DNA from: Chloroflexota bacterium
Lineage (GTDB): Bacteria; Chloroflexota; Anaerolineae; UBA2200; JACIWT01
Direction of reading: 5' to 3'
DNA length: 64,000 bases
Assembly: GCA_014360825.1 (NCBI GenBank)
Contig: JACIWT010000007.1
Span: forward strand, 84,401-148,400
This document shows positions 37,087-48,279 of this stretch, piece by piece. The position numbers and the translations under genes are program-made. Position 1 is the stretch's first letter. The number at the start of each line of letters is the position of its first letter. The notes beneath the pieces are model-generated. The model saw only the letters and a program-made list of their open reading frames with translations, was not told the origin of the DNA and made no database searches.

Positions 37087-37115
37087 TTGACAACAGGGCT
37101 TTCTTTGTGTATATT
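37087..37115 (+). promoter_or_regulatory. rRNA promoter P2
   Basis: TTGACA (37087-37092), 17 bases, TATATT (37110-37115). It is the second of two tandem rRNA promoters, about 100 bases before the mature 16S 5' end. The spacer (a CTTTCTTTGTG run) resembles that of P1. Confidence 0.8.
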
Positions 37116-37131
37116 ATACTTGGAGTGGCAG

Positions 37132-37162
37132 GCACCTTAACAACTGGAGAGTGATAGGAAGG
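37132..37162 (+). other. 16S processing stem, left arm
   Basis: This stretch (beginning GCACCTTAACAACTGG) is nearly complementary, allowing G-U pairs, to 38886-38916 behind 16S. The pair would enclose 16S as an RNase III processing stem that closes before the protein genes in the spacer. Confidence 0.75.
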
Positions 37163-37216
37163 ATAAGGCGCGTTTTGGGCCCAACGTCGAAACTCAGTGG
37201 CTTCGGCCACTTAGTT

Positions 37217-38781
<1,565 letters not shown>

Positions 38782-38885
38782 CTAGGGAGACCCCTGGCGA
38801 TGGGTTTCGCAACCGCATGGCCAGAACTCCTAGGTCAATCACCTCACCGAAGTGAGGTGCCTGTGAATAACCCGAAACGATGCCC

Positions 38886-38916
38886 CCTTCCTGTCACTCT
38901 TCAGAGGTTGAGGTGC
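38886..38916 (+). other. 16S processing stem, right arm
   Basis: This trailer segment (CCTTCCTGTCACTCTTCAGA and on) pairs with 37132-37162 in front of 16S. Confidence 0.75.
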
Positions 38917-38918
38917 TT

Positions 38919-38931
38919 TGCTCTTAACAAT
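38919..38931 (+). promoter_or_regulatory. boxA-like antitermination element
   Basis: TGCTCTTAACAAT differs from the E. coli rrn boxA (TGCTCTTTAACA) by one missing T. It lies right after the 16S processing stem and ahead of the inserted protein genes, so polymerase may be antiterminated through the spacer. Confidence 0.5.
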
Positions 38932-39002
38932 TCCATACCGCTGGCCAACGGCGTGCCCACCGTATTGACGCACTCGATGGGTTAACGAAGGGAGGAATTA
39001 TC

Positions 39003-39332
39003 ATGAAATACAAGGCGCTGCGATTGACTGCCACCATTTTCAAAGCCCTTGCCGTCCTTATCGTCATCTTGGGCTTGGGTTTTGGGTGTTTCTTGACCCT
39101 GGCTTATGCGGGAATTGTGGGTAGTGGTATATTCGAGCAATACGGTGGCTATGAAATGGGTGCCGGGATCGGCGCGATGGTTGTTATGTGGGTTGCCATC
39201 ATCTTTTATGTTGGCATCATCGCCCTATCACTCTTTGTGTACGCCGAAATGATCCATCTGGCTATGGATGTAGAAGAAAACACCCGTTTGACCGCCGAGG
39301 CGGTTCGCCGTTTGGCCGCTGGGAGGAACTGA
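39003..39332 (+). CDS. Small membrane protein inside the rRNA operon
   Basis: A 109-residue protein with two hydrophobic segments (IFKALAVLIVILGLGFGCFL, about residues 12-36; GAMVVMWVAIIFYVGIIALS, about 57-80) and a charged tail DVEENTRLTAEAVRRLAAG. Similar small two-helix proteins with an EENTR tail occur in many bacteria, without known function. A strong GGGAGG site precedes the ATG. It is the first of four genes between 16S and tRNA-Ile. No promoter of its own is evident, so it is presumably read from the rRNA promoters. Confidence 0.75.
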   Translation: MKYKALRLTATIFKALAVLIVILGLGFGCFLTLAYAGIVGSGIFEQYGGYEMGAGIGAMVVMWVAIIFYVGIIALSLFVYAEMIHLAMDVEENTRLTAEAVRRLAAGRN

Positions 39333-39380
39333 GTTCGTTCTCGGTTTTGCGTCTTCGCATAAACCTGCACTAGGTGGGCG

Positions 39381-39695
39381 ATGTATAAACTAGGTCCTGT
39401 GTTTAATTATCTTCTTATCTACTCCCCAGTGATCATAGTCTTGTTTATCGGCACCGTGGTTAGCACGCTGGTATACCAGGCGAACCCGAGTCGACCACGA
39501 GCTATTGGCATAGCCGGATTCGCCATATCAATCTTGGTGAGAGTTGTGGCTGCTATAGGGATGGGCCTGCTACCCCAATTGGGCTTTTTTGTAAGCCCTC
39601 TTGCACTTCGAGGTTTCTATTTTACTATTGAGATCTGCATAGCGGTAAGCTTGGCTTGTATTATTTATGCCTACTGGAAGTTGTCACGTGGTTAA
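39381..39695 (+). CDS. Hypothetical three-helix membrane protein inside the rRNA operon
   Basis: A 104-residue protein with three predicted membrane helices (LIYSPVIIVLFIGTVVSTL, IGIAGFAISILVRVVAAIGM, FTIEICIAVSLACIIYAYW). I recognise no family. The ATG at 39381 follows a weak GGTGGG. It lies 48 bases after the preceding gene on the same strand and about 35 bases before the Cys-rich gene. Confidence 0.6.
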   Translation: MYKLGPVFNYLLIYSPVIIVLFIGTVVSTLVYQANPSRPRAIGIAGFAISILVRVVAAIGMGLLPQLGFFVSPLALRGFYFTIEICIAVSLACIIYAYWKLSRG

Positions 39696-39731
39696 GCAAC
39701 TTTTACTCATAGATTACGAGAGGTGTCGGCA

Positions 39732-40148
39732 ATGAAAGCGGGAATGGTTTTAGGCCTGTTCGCTTCTGTAATCATACTGACCACTTTGGTCACCCCAGTG
39801 AAAGCTGAACTTCTTTTACCTACTGGCTACTGTTTACCACACTACGAGTGCAGAGAGTGGCGATGGGTTCAATGGGGTTGTGACTGTGACGGGAACCCAT
39901 GCTATTTCTGGTATAGAGAATGGGCCAAGAAGTACTATATTGACCGTAACTGCAATGAGACACTCGTTGGTTCCTGCACATATAAGGGGTGCATTCACGA
40001 TTGGACTATGTGCTGCCCACCCCCCAAACCCCCTGCAAGAGGGGAAGAACTCCGAAAATATACATGTGCTTTGATGTCAACGTCTAATGAATTCGCCCTG
40101 TGGAGACTCTCACGAATTCAGGCTGCCAATGATGAGGTGTCGAGATGA
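39732..40148 (+). CDS. Secreted cysteine-rich protein A inside the rRNA operon
   Basis: A 138-residue protein with a signal peptide (MKAGMVLGLFASVIILTTLV ending VKA, likely cleavage near residue 25) and a mature part rich in Cys and Trp: YCLPHYECREW, WGCDCDGNPCYFWYREWAKK, YYIDRNCNETLVGSC and DWTMCC. I recognise no family. It shares C-x-PHYE, CDC-x-G-x-P, KYY-x-DRNC-x-E-x-LV and W-x2-CC with the next gene, so the two are paralogues. The even, clustered Cys suggest disulfide-bonded extracellular domains. I chose ATG 39732, with GAGAGGTG upstream. Its TGA overlaps the next ATG. Confidence 0.7.
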   Translation: MKAGMVLGLFASVIILTTLVTPVKAELLLPTGYCLPHYECREWRWVQWGCDCDGNPCYFWYREWAKKYYIDRNCNETLVGSCTYKGCIHDWTMCCPPPKPPARGEELRKYTCALMSTSNEFALWRLSRIQAANDEVSR

Positions 40149-40445
40149 AATTGGTGCAACGATTGATCTGGCCCCCTATTTACCATATTGGCTATATTGA
40201 CATTAATGACAGTGGTGGCTACAATCGCACATAGCGAACAGCCATCCCCGGCTAGCCTTTGCCAGCCCCACTATGAAGTTCGCTGCAGTGCGTGGGATTG
40301 TGACTGTTGCGGCCCCCCTTGGATATGCTGTCGCCAATGCTTCAGGGAGTGCAGGAAGTACTACGTCGATCGCAATTGCTTCGAACATCTAGTGGATATC
40401 TGGCCGGAAACGAAAACAGAATGGAGTTGGGCTTGCTGCTTTTAA
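40145..40445 (+). CDS. Secreted cysteine-rich protein B, apparent frameshift in the signal peptide
   Basis: About 99 residues if one extra C is ignored. ATG 40145 overlaps the previous stop (ATGA). It reads MKLVQRLIW and then, after removal of one base from the CCCCC run at 40172-40176, PLFTILAILTLMTVVATIAH, which is a good signal peptide. The downstream frame gives LCQPHYEVRCSAWDCDCCG, CCRQCFRECRKYYVDRNC and WSWACC. The mature part resembles protein A but is shorter and richer in Cys (about 13). Without the correction the ATG frame ends early. Either a sequence error or a real inactivating indel is possible. Confidence 0.6.
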
Positions 40446-40519
40446 ACACCCAAATCTGGATCTAATTGTTTGTGGAGAAATAGTGGCTGCGGCAACATTG
40501 TAACTTGTAAGCTTTGTGT

Positions 40520-40593
40520 GGGCCATTAGCTCAGTCGGCTAGAGCATCCCTCTGATAAGGGGAAGGTCTCTGGTTCAAGTCCAGAATGGCCCA
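40520..40593 (+). tRNA. tRNA-Ile (GAT anticodon)
   Basis: A 74-base cloverleaf. The acceptor arms GGGCCAT/ATGGCCC pair fully, the anticodon loop is CTGATAA (GAT), and the T arm has GGTTCAAGTCC. No CCA is encoded. It lies 74 bases after the Cys-rich genes and 13 bases before tRNA-Ala, as in many 16S-23S spacers. Confidence 0.96.
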
Positions 40594-40606
40594 CTTGTCG
40601 GTGTCA

Positions 40607-40679
40607 GGGGATGTAGCTCAGTTGGGAGAGCGCCTCCCTTGCACGGAGGAGGCCAGGGGTTCGAATCCCCTCATCTCCA
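40607..40679 (+). tRNA. tRNA-Ala (TGC anticodon)
   Basis: A 73-base cloverleaf. Acceptor GGGGATG pairs with CATCTCC (one G-T), the anticodon is TGC inside CTTGCAC, and the T arm has GGTTCGAATCC. No CCA is encoded. A consensus promoter starts 2 bases later. Confidence 0.96.
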
Positions 40680-40680
40680 C

Positions 40681-40709
40681 TTGACAAACCAACAGGGATG
40701 TGCTATAAT
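40681..40709 (+). promoter_or_regulatory. Perfect consensus promoter before 23S rRNA
   Basis: TTGACA (40681-40686), 17 bases, TATAAT (40704-40709). It lies directly after tRNA-Ala and about 270 bases before 23S, so 23S-5S can be transcribed independently of 16S. Confidence 0.88.
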
Positions 40710-40793
40710 AAAAATACGGGAGGGAGAAGAGACGAACTGTAGACCCGAGGAGAAGGAACCGGATACTTGAACGCTGGTCATATTCCCGAGCCG

Positions 40794-40822
40794 AAACGGC
40801 TTGGCGATATGCCAGGCCGTTT
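40794..40822 (+). terminator. Terminator-like hairpin in the 23S leader
   Basis: AAACGGC-T-TGGC, loop GATAT, GCCA-G-GCCGTTT: an 11-12 base stem with one G-T pair, followed by TTGTGTGTC. It could stop non-antiterminated polymerases between the promoter at 40681 and 23S, or be a fold of the leader. Confidence 0.5.
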
Positions 40823-40922
40823 TGTGTGTCTATAGAGATTGGGCGTTTGCGAATTGAGGGTCAGGGAACCTGGCCAGCAATGGCTAGCGACCAATCGCTA
40901 GGTTGGAGAAAGATCCAACAGA

Positions 40923-40951
40923 GTTAGCACCTTAAAAACTGAACAGGATGC
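40923..40951 (+). other. 23S processing stem, left arm
   Basis: GTTAGCACCTTAAAAACTGA and on pairs with 43989-44016 behind 23S with only one bulged A, forming the long RNase III stem around 23S. Confidence 0.85.
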
Positions 40952-40976
40952 GAGTTTCAATTCCGCCGCATCACGT

Positions 40977-43961
<2,985 letters not shown>

Positions 43962-43988
43962 ATCATCTGTGAAGCGGGGGAATGGACT

Positions 43989-44016
43989 GCATCCTGTTCA
44001 GTTTTAAGGTGCTAAC
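43989..44016 (+). other. 23S processing stem, right arm
   Basis: GCATCCTGTTCAGTTTTAAG and on, complementary to 40923-40951. Confidence 0.85.
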
Positions 44017-44041
44017 ACGTACTTTGGCAACCAAAAGGTTC

Positions 44042-44159
44042 TTCTGGTGATTGTAGCGGAGGGGAAACACCCTGTTCCATTCCGAACCAGGCAGTTAAGC
44101 CCTCCAGCGCCGATGGTACTTGGGGGGCAACCCCCTGGGAGAGTAGGTCATTGCCAGGA
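44042..44159 (+). rRNA. rrf: 5S ribosomal RNA
   Basis: A 5S rRNA gene of about 118 bases with TCTGGTGATTGTAGCGGAGG at the start and GGGAGAGTAGGTCATTGCC near the end; the CCATTCCGAACCAGGCAGTT core matches the family. A long inverted repeat (AACCAAAAGGTTCT before, AGAACCTTTTGGTT after) encloses it as a processing stem and may also help end transcription. Exact ends are estimated. Confidence 0.95.
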
Positions 44160-44186
44160 GAACCTTTTGGTTTTAACCCTTCGATT

Positions 44187-44214
44187 TTGTGAACTCACCC
44201 TCTCGTGTTATAAT
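44187..44214 (+). promoter_or_regulatory. Promoter of glmU
   Basis: TTGTGA (44187-44192), 16 bases, TATAAT (44209-44214). The predicted start near 44221 excludes the upstream in-frame start at 44189 and supports the TTG at 44300. Confidence 0.65.
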
Positions 44215-44299
44215 TTTTCCGCATAGGCCGCTCGCGCGGCCTTCTCTGCATATCTGCTGGCATAGCGCCGATCTGTCCCCCGCATCAGGAGGTAGCGTT

Positions 44300-45670
44300 T
44301 TGGAAACAGCAGTCGTGATCCTTGCAGCCGGGCAGGGCACACGGATGAAATCCAAGTTGCCCAAAGTGATACACCCTGTTGCCGGGCAGCCCATGGTGCA
44401 GTGGGTTGTGAATGCGGTGTTGCCCTTGAGCAAGCAGCCGCCGGTTGTTGTTGTAGGCTACGGCGCAGAATTGGTCCGAGCGGCGCTGGGCGAGCGCGTC
44501 ACGTATGCGGTGCAGCCGGAGCAGTTGGGTACCGGACACGCAGTGATGCAAGCACAAGATACGCTCCAGAGCAAAGTCGACGCTGTACTGGTCGTTTACG
44601 GGGACATGCCCCTGCTGGCTACCGAGACCTTACGACATCTCATCGCTACTCACGAGGGTGGCGAGCAGCCCATCACTATGCTCACTACCCTCTATGACGA
44701 CTCTATGGGTTTCGGGCGCGTCTTGCGTGATGAGCGTGGGCAGGTGTTAGGCATAGTCGAGGAGGCCCAGGCTACACCGGAGCAGTTACGTATCCGGGAA
44801 CTCAATTGTGGCGTATACGTCTTTGACGCCGACTGGCTGTGGGCCCATTTGTCAAAGATACCACGCAGCCCGAAAGGCGAATACTATCTGACGGACCTTG
44901 TGGGCATCGCTATCGCTGAGGGTGCACGGGTTGAGGCACTCGTTGCATCTGACCCAGTAGAGGTCCTAGGAGTGAATGACCGGGTGCATCTGGCGCGGGT
45001 AGAGTCCATCGTCCGACAGCGCATCCGCGAAAATTGCATGCGCTCCGGTGTAACATTGATGGATCCATCCACCACTTATATTGACGCAATGGTCTCTATA
45101 GGCCAGGATACCATCATCTATCCCAACACCCATTTGCAGGGCAAAACGATCATCGGCAATGATTGTATCATCGGTCCAAACACGGTGATTCGGGATTCGA
45201 GAATTGGTGATCATTGCCGCATTGGCACCTCAGTGCTCGAAGAAGCTGAAGTCGAAGCCAATGTGGAAATCGGTCCCTTTGCCCATCTGCGCCGGGGGGC
45301 GCATTTGGCTGAAGGTGTACACATGGGCAATTTTGGCGAGGTGAAGAACTCCTACCTGGGCCCTGGAACTAAGATGGGCCATTTCAGTTACATCGGCGAT
45401 GCCACCATTGGGCAGAACGTGAACATTGGCGCAGGGACTGTCACCTGCAACTTCGACGGTGAGCGTAAACACCCCACCCACATTGAGGACAACGCATTCA
45501 TAGGGAGCGACACCATGTTGGTAGCGCCAGTGCGGGTGGGCAAAGGGGCGAAGACAGGCGCGGGTTCCGTTGTCACCCATGATGTTCCGCCAGAGAGCGT
45601 GGTCTACGGTGTGCCAGCCCGCGTGCGGCGGAAAAAGGGGGAGAAGCAGCGTGGGAAAAACCAAAGATGA
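44300..45670 (+). CDS. glmU: Bifunctional GlmU (UDP-GlcNAc pyrophosphorylase / glucosamine-1-phosphate acetyltransferase)
   Basis: A 456-residue GlmU, which acetylates glucosamine-1-phosphate and then makes UDP-GlcNAc for peptidoglycan. The uridylyltransferase domain starts ETAVVILAAGQGTRMKSKLP, with LGTGHAVMQAQDTL and VVYGDMPLL. The left-handed beta-helix acetyltransferase domain shows hexapeptide repeats (IIGPNTVIRDSRIGDHCRIG, IGPFAHLRRGAHLAEGVHMG, NFGEVKNSYLG). The start is probably TTG at 44300, with AGGAGG 7 bases upstream. It overlaps cdd by 20 bases. Confidence 0.94.
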   Translation: METAVVILAAGQGTRMKSKLPKVIHPVAGQPMVQWVVNAVLPLSKQPPVVVVGYGAELVRAALGERVTYAVQPEQLGTGHAVMQAQDTLQSKVDAVLVVYGDMPLLATETLRHLIATHEGGEQPITMLTTLYDDSMGFGRVLRDERGQVLGIVEEAQATPEQLRIRELNCGVYVFDADWLWAHLSKIPRSPKGEYYLTDLVGIAIAEGARVEALVASDPVEVLGVNDRVHLARVESIVRQRIRENCMRSGVTLMDPSTTYIDAMVSIGQDTIIYPNTHLQGKTIIGNDCIIGPNTVIRDSRIGDHCRIGTSVLEEAEVEANVEIGPFAHLRRGAHLAEGVHMGNFGEVKNSYLGPGTKMGHFSYIGDATIGQNVNIGAGTVTCNFDGERKHPTHIEDNAFIGSDTMLVAPVRVGKGAKTGAGSVVTHDVPPESVVYGVPARVRRKKGEKQRGKNQR

Positions 45671-46061
45671 CCATCTTATAGAGAAGGCAAAAGAAGCCCG
45701 TACTCGGGCCTATGCTCCATATTCTCGCTATTTGGTCGGTGCCGCATTGCAGACAACAGGTGGTAAAATCTACACTGGCTGCAACGTCGAGAACGCGGTG
45801 CATTCGGTAGGTCTGTGCGCAGAGCGGGTGGCCATTTTCAAGGCCATCTCCGAGGGCGACCGTGAGTTTGAGGCCATCGCTGTGGTCACGGTAAATGGTG
45901 GGACGCCATGCGGTTCTTGCCGTCAGGTGATGGCAGAGTTTAACCCGCACTTGCGCGTCCTCGTGGCCGATCTGAAGGGCAACGTGCGGGTGTACACGCT
46001 GGATCGTCTCTTGCCTGATCACTTTGGCCCCGCAAATCTAGAGGAAAGCGGCGGAGATTAA
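45651..46061 (+). CDS. cdd: Cytidine deaminase
   Basis: A 136-residue homotetrameric-type cytidine deaminase, converting cytidine and deoxycytidine to (deoxy)uridine. The zinc motif is present: GLCAERVAIFKAISEG with the catalytic Glu, and GTPCGSCRQVMAEF. ARTRAYAPYSRYLVGAAL near the start is family-typical. The start is GTG at 45651 behind GGGGAGAAG, overlapping glmU by 20 bases. Confidence 0.93.
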   Translation: MGKTKDDHLIEKAKEARTRAYAPYSRYLVGAALQTTGGKIYTGCNVENAVHSVGLCAERVAIFKAISEGDREFEAIAVVTVNGGTPCGSCRQVMAEFNPHLRVLVADLKGNVRVYTLDRLLPDHFGPANLEESGGD

Positions 46062-46137
46062 CGTCAAGGGAGCAACGATTTCCTGCGTCTAGTGGTGGAG
46101 AATATCGTCCAAGCGTTATTTCACTCTGGAGGGTTAT

Positions 46138-47571
46138 ATGGCTGGTAAGATCACACCTCGTAATGAGGACTACTCCCGCTGGTATACTGATGTGGTTCAG
46201 CGAGCCGAACTGGCCGACTACGCGCCGGTTCGCGGCTGCATGGTCATTCGACCTTATGGCTATGCCTTATGGGAGAATATTCAGGCGGCCTTGGACAAGC
46301 GTTTCAAAGCCACTGGACACCAGAACGCTTACTTCCCATTGTTCATCCCGGAGAGTTTCATAAAGAAGGAAGCGGAGCACATTGAAGGCTTCTCTCCCGA
46401 ATTAGCAGTCGTGACCTATGGGGGCGGCAAGCAATTGGAAGAACCACTCATTGTCCGCCCTACCTCGGAGACCATCATCAACGCTATGTTCGCTCAGTGG
46501 GTGCGATCCTATCGTGATTTGCCCTTGCTCATCAATCAATGGTGCAACGTGGTGCGTTGGGAAATGCGCCCACGACTTTTCTTGCGAACTACTGAATTCT
46601 TGTGGCAGGAGGGCCATACCGCCCATGCCACGAAAGAAGAGGCCATCGCAGAGGCCCGGCGCATATTAGACGTGTACACAGACTTTGCAGAAAATGAAGC
46701 GGCCATTCCGGTTATCCCTGGTCGCAAAAGCGAATCGGAGAAGTTCGCCGGTGCGGTAGAGAGTTATACCATTGAGGCTATGATGGGCAACAAATGGGCC
46801 TTGCAAGCCGGTACATCTCACTATTTAGGCCAGAACTTCGCCAAAGCCTTCGGCACGCAGTTCCTTAATCAGAACAATGAGTTGGAGTACGTGTATCAGA
46901 CCAGTTGGGGCGTCAGCACGCGCATGGTTGGCGCGGTAGTAATGGTTCACGGTGATGATCAAGGGCTCATTCTGCCGCCACGACTTGCTCCTATCCAAGT
47001 AGTGATTATCCCTATCTGGAAAGAGGACGCCGAGCGAGCACAAGTCTTGAGTGCAGCGGAGAGAATTATCGCTGCCTTGGGGGGCGACGTTCGCTGCAAA
47101 TTAGACGACCGCGAGGAGTATTCGCCTGGCTGGAAGTTCAATGACTGGGAGATGCGAGGCGTGCCCCTGCGTATCGAAGTGGGACCACGGGATGTGGCGA
47201 AGGGTCAAGTCGTTCTGGTGCGACGTGACAAGCCCCGGGGCGAAAATAGATCCGTGAGCGGTTTTGAACAGTTACCAGCGGTGGTTAGCGACTTGCTATC
47301 GCGTATCCAGACCGAGTTGTTGGCAGCTGCCCGAGCATTCCGGGACGCACATACTCGCTATCCGACGACCTATGCGGAGTTGAGTGAGGCGGTGGCCGAA
47401 GGATTCGCCTACGCCTATTGGTGCGGTTCGGCGAAGTGTGAGGCGAAAGTCAAGGAAGAAACCAAATCTACTATCCGCTGTATTCCCTTCGACCAGGAGA
47501 AAGGCGAGGGGTGCTGTGTAGTCTGTGGCGAACGGGCGACGGAGCGCGCAGTTTTTGCCAGGGCGTATTAA
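46138..47571 (+). CDS. proS: Prolyl-tRNA synthetase, archaeal/eukaryotic type
   Basis: A 477-residue class II prolyl-tRNA synthetase of the archaeal/eukaryotic-like form without the bacterial editing insertion. It shows motif 1 around RGCMVIRPYGYALWENIQAA, motif 2 NVVRWEMRPRLFLRTTEFLW with QEGHTAHA, and motif 3 HGDDQGLILPPRLAPIQVVI. The C-terminal extension has zinc-type Cys (WCGSAKCEAKVKEE and GCCVVCGE). A GGAGG site precedes the ATG. This ProRS type occurs in several bacterial phyla, including Chloroflexota and Thermus. Confidence 0.95.
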   Translation: MAGKITPRNEDYSRWYTDVVQRAELADYAPVRGCMVIRPYGYALWENIQAALDKRFKATGHQNAYFPLFIPESFIKKEAEHIEGFSPELAVVTYGGGKQLEEPLIVRPTSETIINAMFAQWVRSYRDLPLLINQWCNVVRWEMRPRLFLRTTEFLWQEGHTAHATKEEAIAEARRILDVYTDFAENEAAIPVIPGRKSESEKFAGAVESYTIEAMMGNKWALQAGTSHYLGQNFAKAFGTQFLNQNNELEYVYQTSWGVSTRMVGAVVMVHGDDQGLILPPRLAPIQVVIIPIWKEDAERAQVLSAAERIIAALGGDVRCKLDDREEYSPGWKFNDWEMRGVPLRIEVGPRDVAKGQVVLVRRDKPRGENRSVSGFEQLPAVVSDLLSRIQTELLAAARAFRDAHTRYPTTYAELSEAVAEGFAYAYWCGSAKCEAKVKEETKSTIRCIPFDQEKGEGCCVVCGERATERAVFARAY

Positions 47572-47618
47572 CGGGCTTTGGTCTGCTTGTCTGATCAATA
47601 GATTCTTGAGGAGGCTGT

Positions 47619-47930
47619 ATGAAAGCCGATGAGGGCCTCAATGTCAAGATGCGCCAAGTGCGTGAACTGACAGATGCGAAGGGTTTTTCGTCGGACCCAT
47701 CGCGCATTTGGGAAATGCTGGCTCTCATTCACAGCGAGATCTCGGAAGCCACTGATGCTTACAAGAAAGGTGAACCAACAGAAAAGGTGGGCGAAGAACT
47801 TATTGACGCCATCATCCGAATTCTACACCTCCTCTCCGCACTGGATCTAGACGCCGAGGCCCTTTTCCAACACAAGATGGAAGTCAACTGGAGCCGCCCG
47901 CAGAAGTACGGCACAGTGCGCGGCGGCTAG
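47619..47930 (+). CDS. MazG-like nucleotide pyrophosphohydrolase
   Basis: A 103-residue all-alpha NTP pyrophosphohydrolase of the MazG superfamily. The metal-binding pattern is E-x2-E near IHSEISEATDAYKKG and E-x2-D in GEELIDAIIRILHLLSALD. Such small proteins hydrolyse abnormal or excess (d)NTPs, but substrate is not predictable. Its ATG follows TTGAGGAGG by 6 bases and lies 47 bases after proS. Confidence 0.82.
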   Translation: MKADEGLNVKMRQVRELTDAKGFSSDPSRIWEMLALIHSEISEATDAYKKGEPTEKVGEELIDAIIRILHLLSALDLDAEALFQHKMEVNWSRPQKYGTVRGG

Positions 47931-48202
47931 GCTTCTTTGCAGAGGTGCCCCTTGATTTTAGAAATAAAGGACCAACCCCTCGCGTCCCCAGATTCCCCCC
48001 TGCGCACCCTCTGATGGGGCAGACCTGACCAGAGTGTGGGAGACCAGGATAGACGGTTCCTCGGCTCATTGCCCCGATACTGACTAAACGAACATTAGTC
48101 CCTCATGAAAAAGCACCCGAGCTCATCTTCGGGCTTGTCAGCCTCGGCAATCCCCGGAGTTTACATCTGGAAGCGGTTTGCCAGTGGTCAGAATGCGAGC
48201 AT
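47931..48202. other. Non-coding gap before the microcompartment operon
   Basis: No gene is supported here. A small stem (CCCGA, 8-base loop, TCGGG at 48116-48132) followed by CTTGTC may be a weak terminator for the upstream genes. Nothing else was seen. Confidence 0.5.
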
Positions 48203-48231
48203 TTGACAAATTCGTGTATCTAGTGTATAAT
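48203..48231 (+). promoter_or_regulatory. Perfect consensus promoter of the BMC operon
   Basis: TTGACA (48203-48208), exactly 17 bases, TATAAT (48226-48231). The predicted start is near 48238, so the regulator must begin at ATG 48280 and not at an in-frame ATG upstream of the promoter. Confidence 0.9.
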
Positions 48232-48238
48232 AGTGATG

Positions 48239-48261
48239 TCACGATCTCCCTATATCACGAT
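48239..48261 (+). promoter_or_regulatory. Candidate operator for the GntR regulator
   Basis: TCACGAT occurs twice as a direct repeat (48239-48245 and 48255-48261), 16 bases apart. GTGAT/ATCAC also form an inverted repeat over the same stretch. It lies at the predicted transcription start, where a bound repressor would block initiation. Confidence 0.4.
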
Positions 48262-48279
48262 ATTATTACTGGATCCAGA

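Noticed and set aside
47884..48069. A 61-codon minus-strand frame in the gap before the BMC operon
   Set aside because: It has no ribosome site or family likeness, overlaps the MazG-like gene end and looks like chance.
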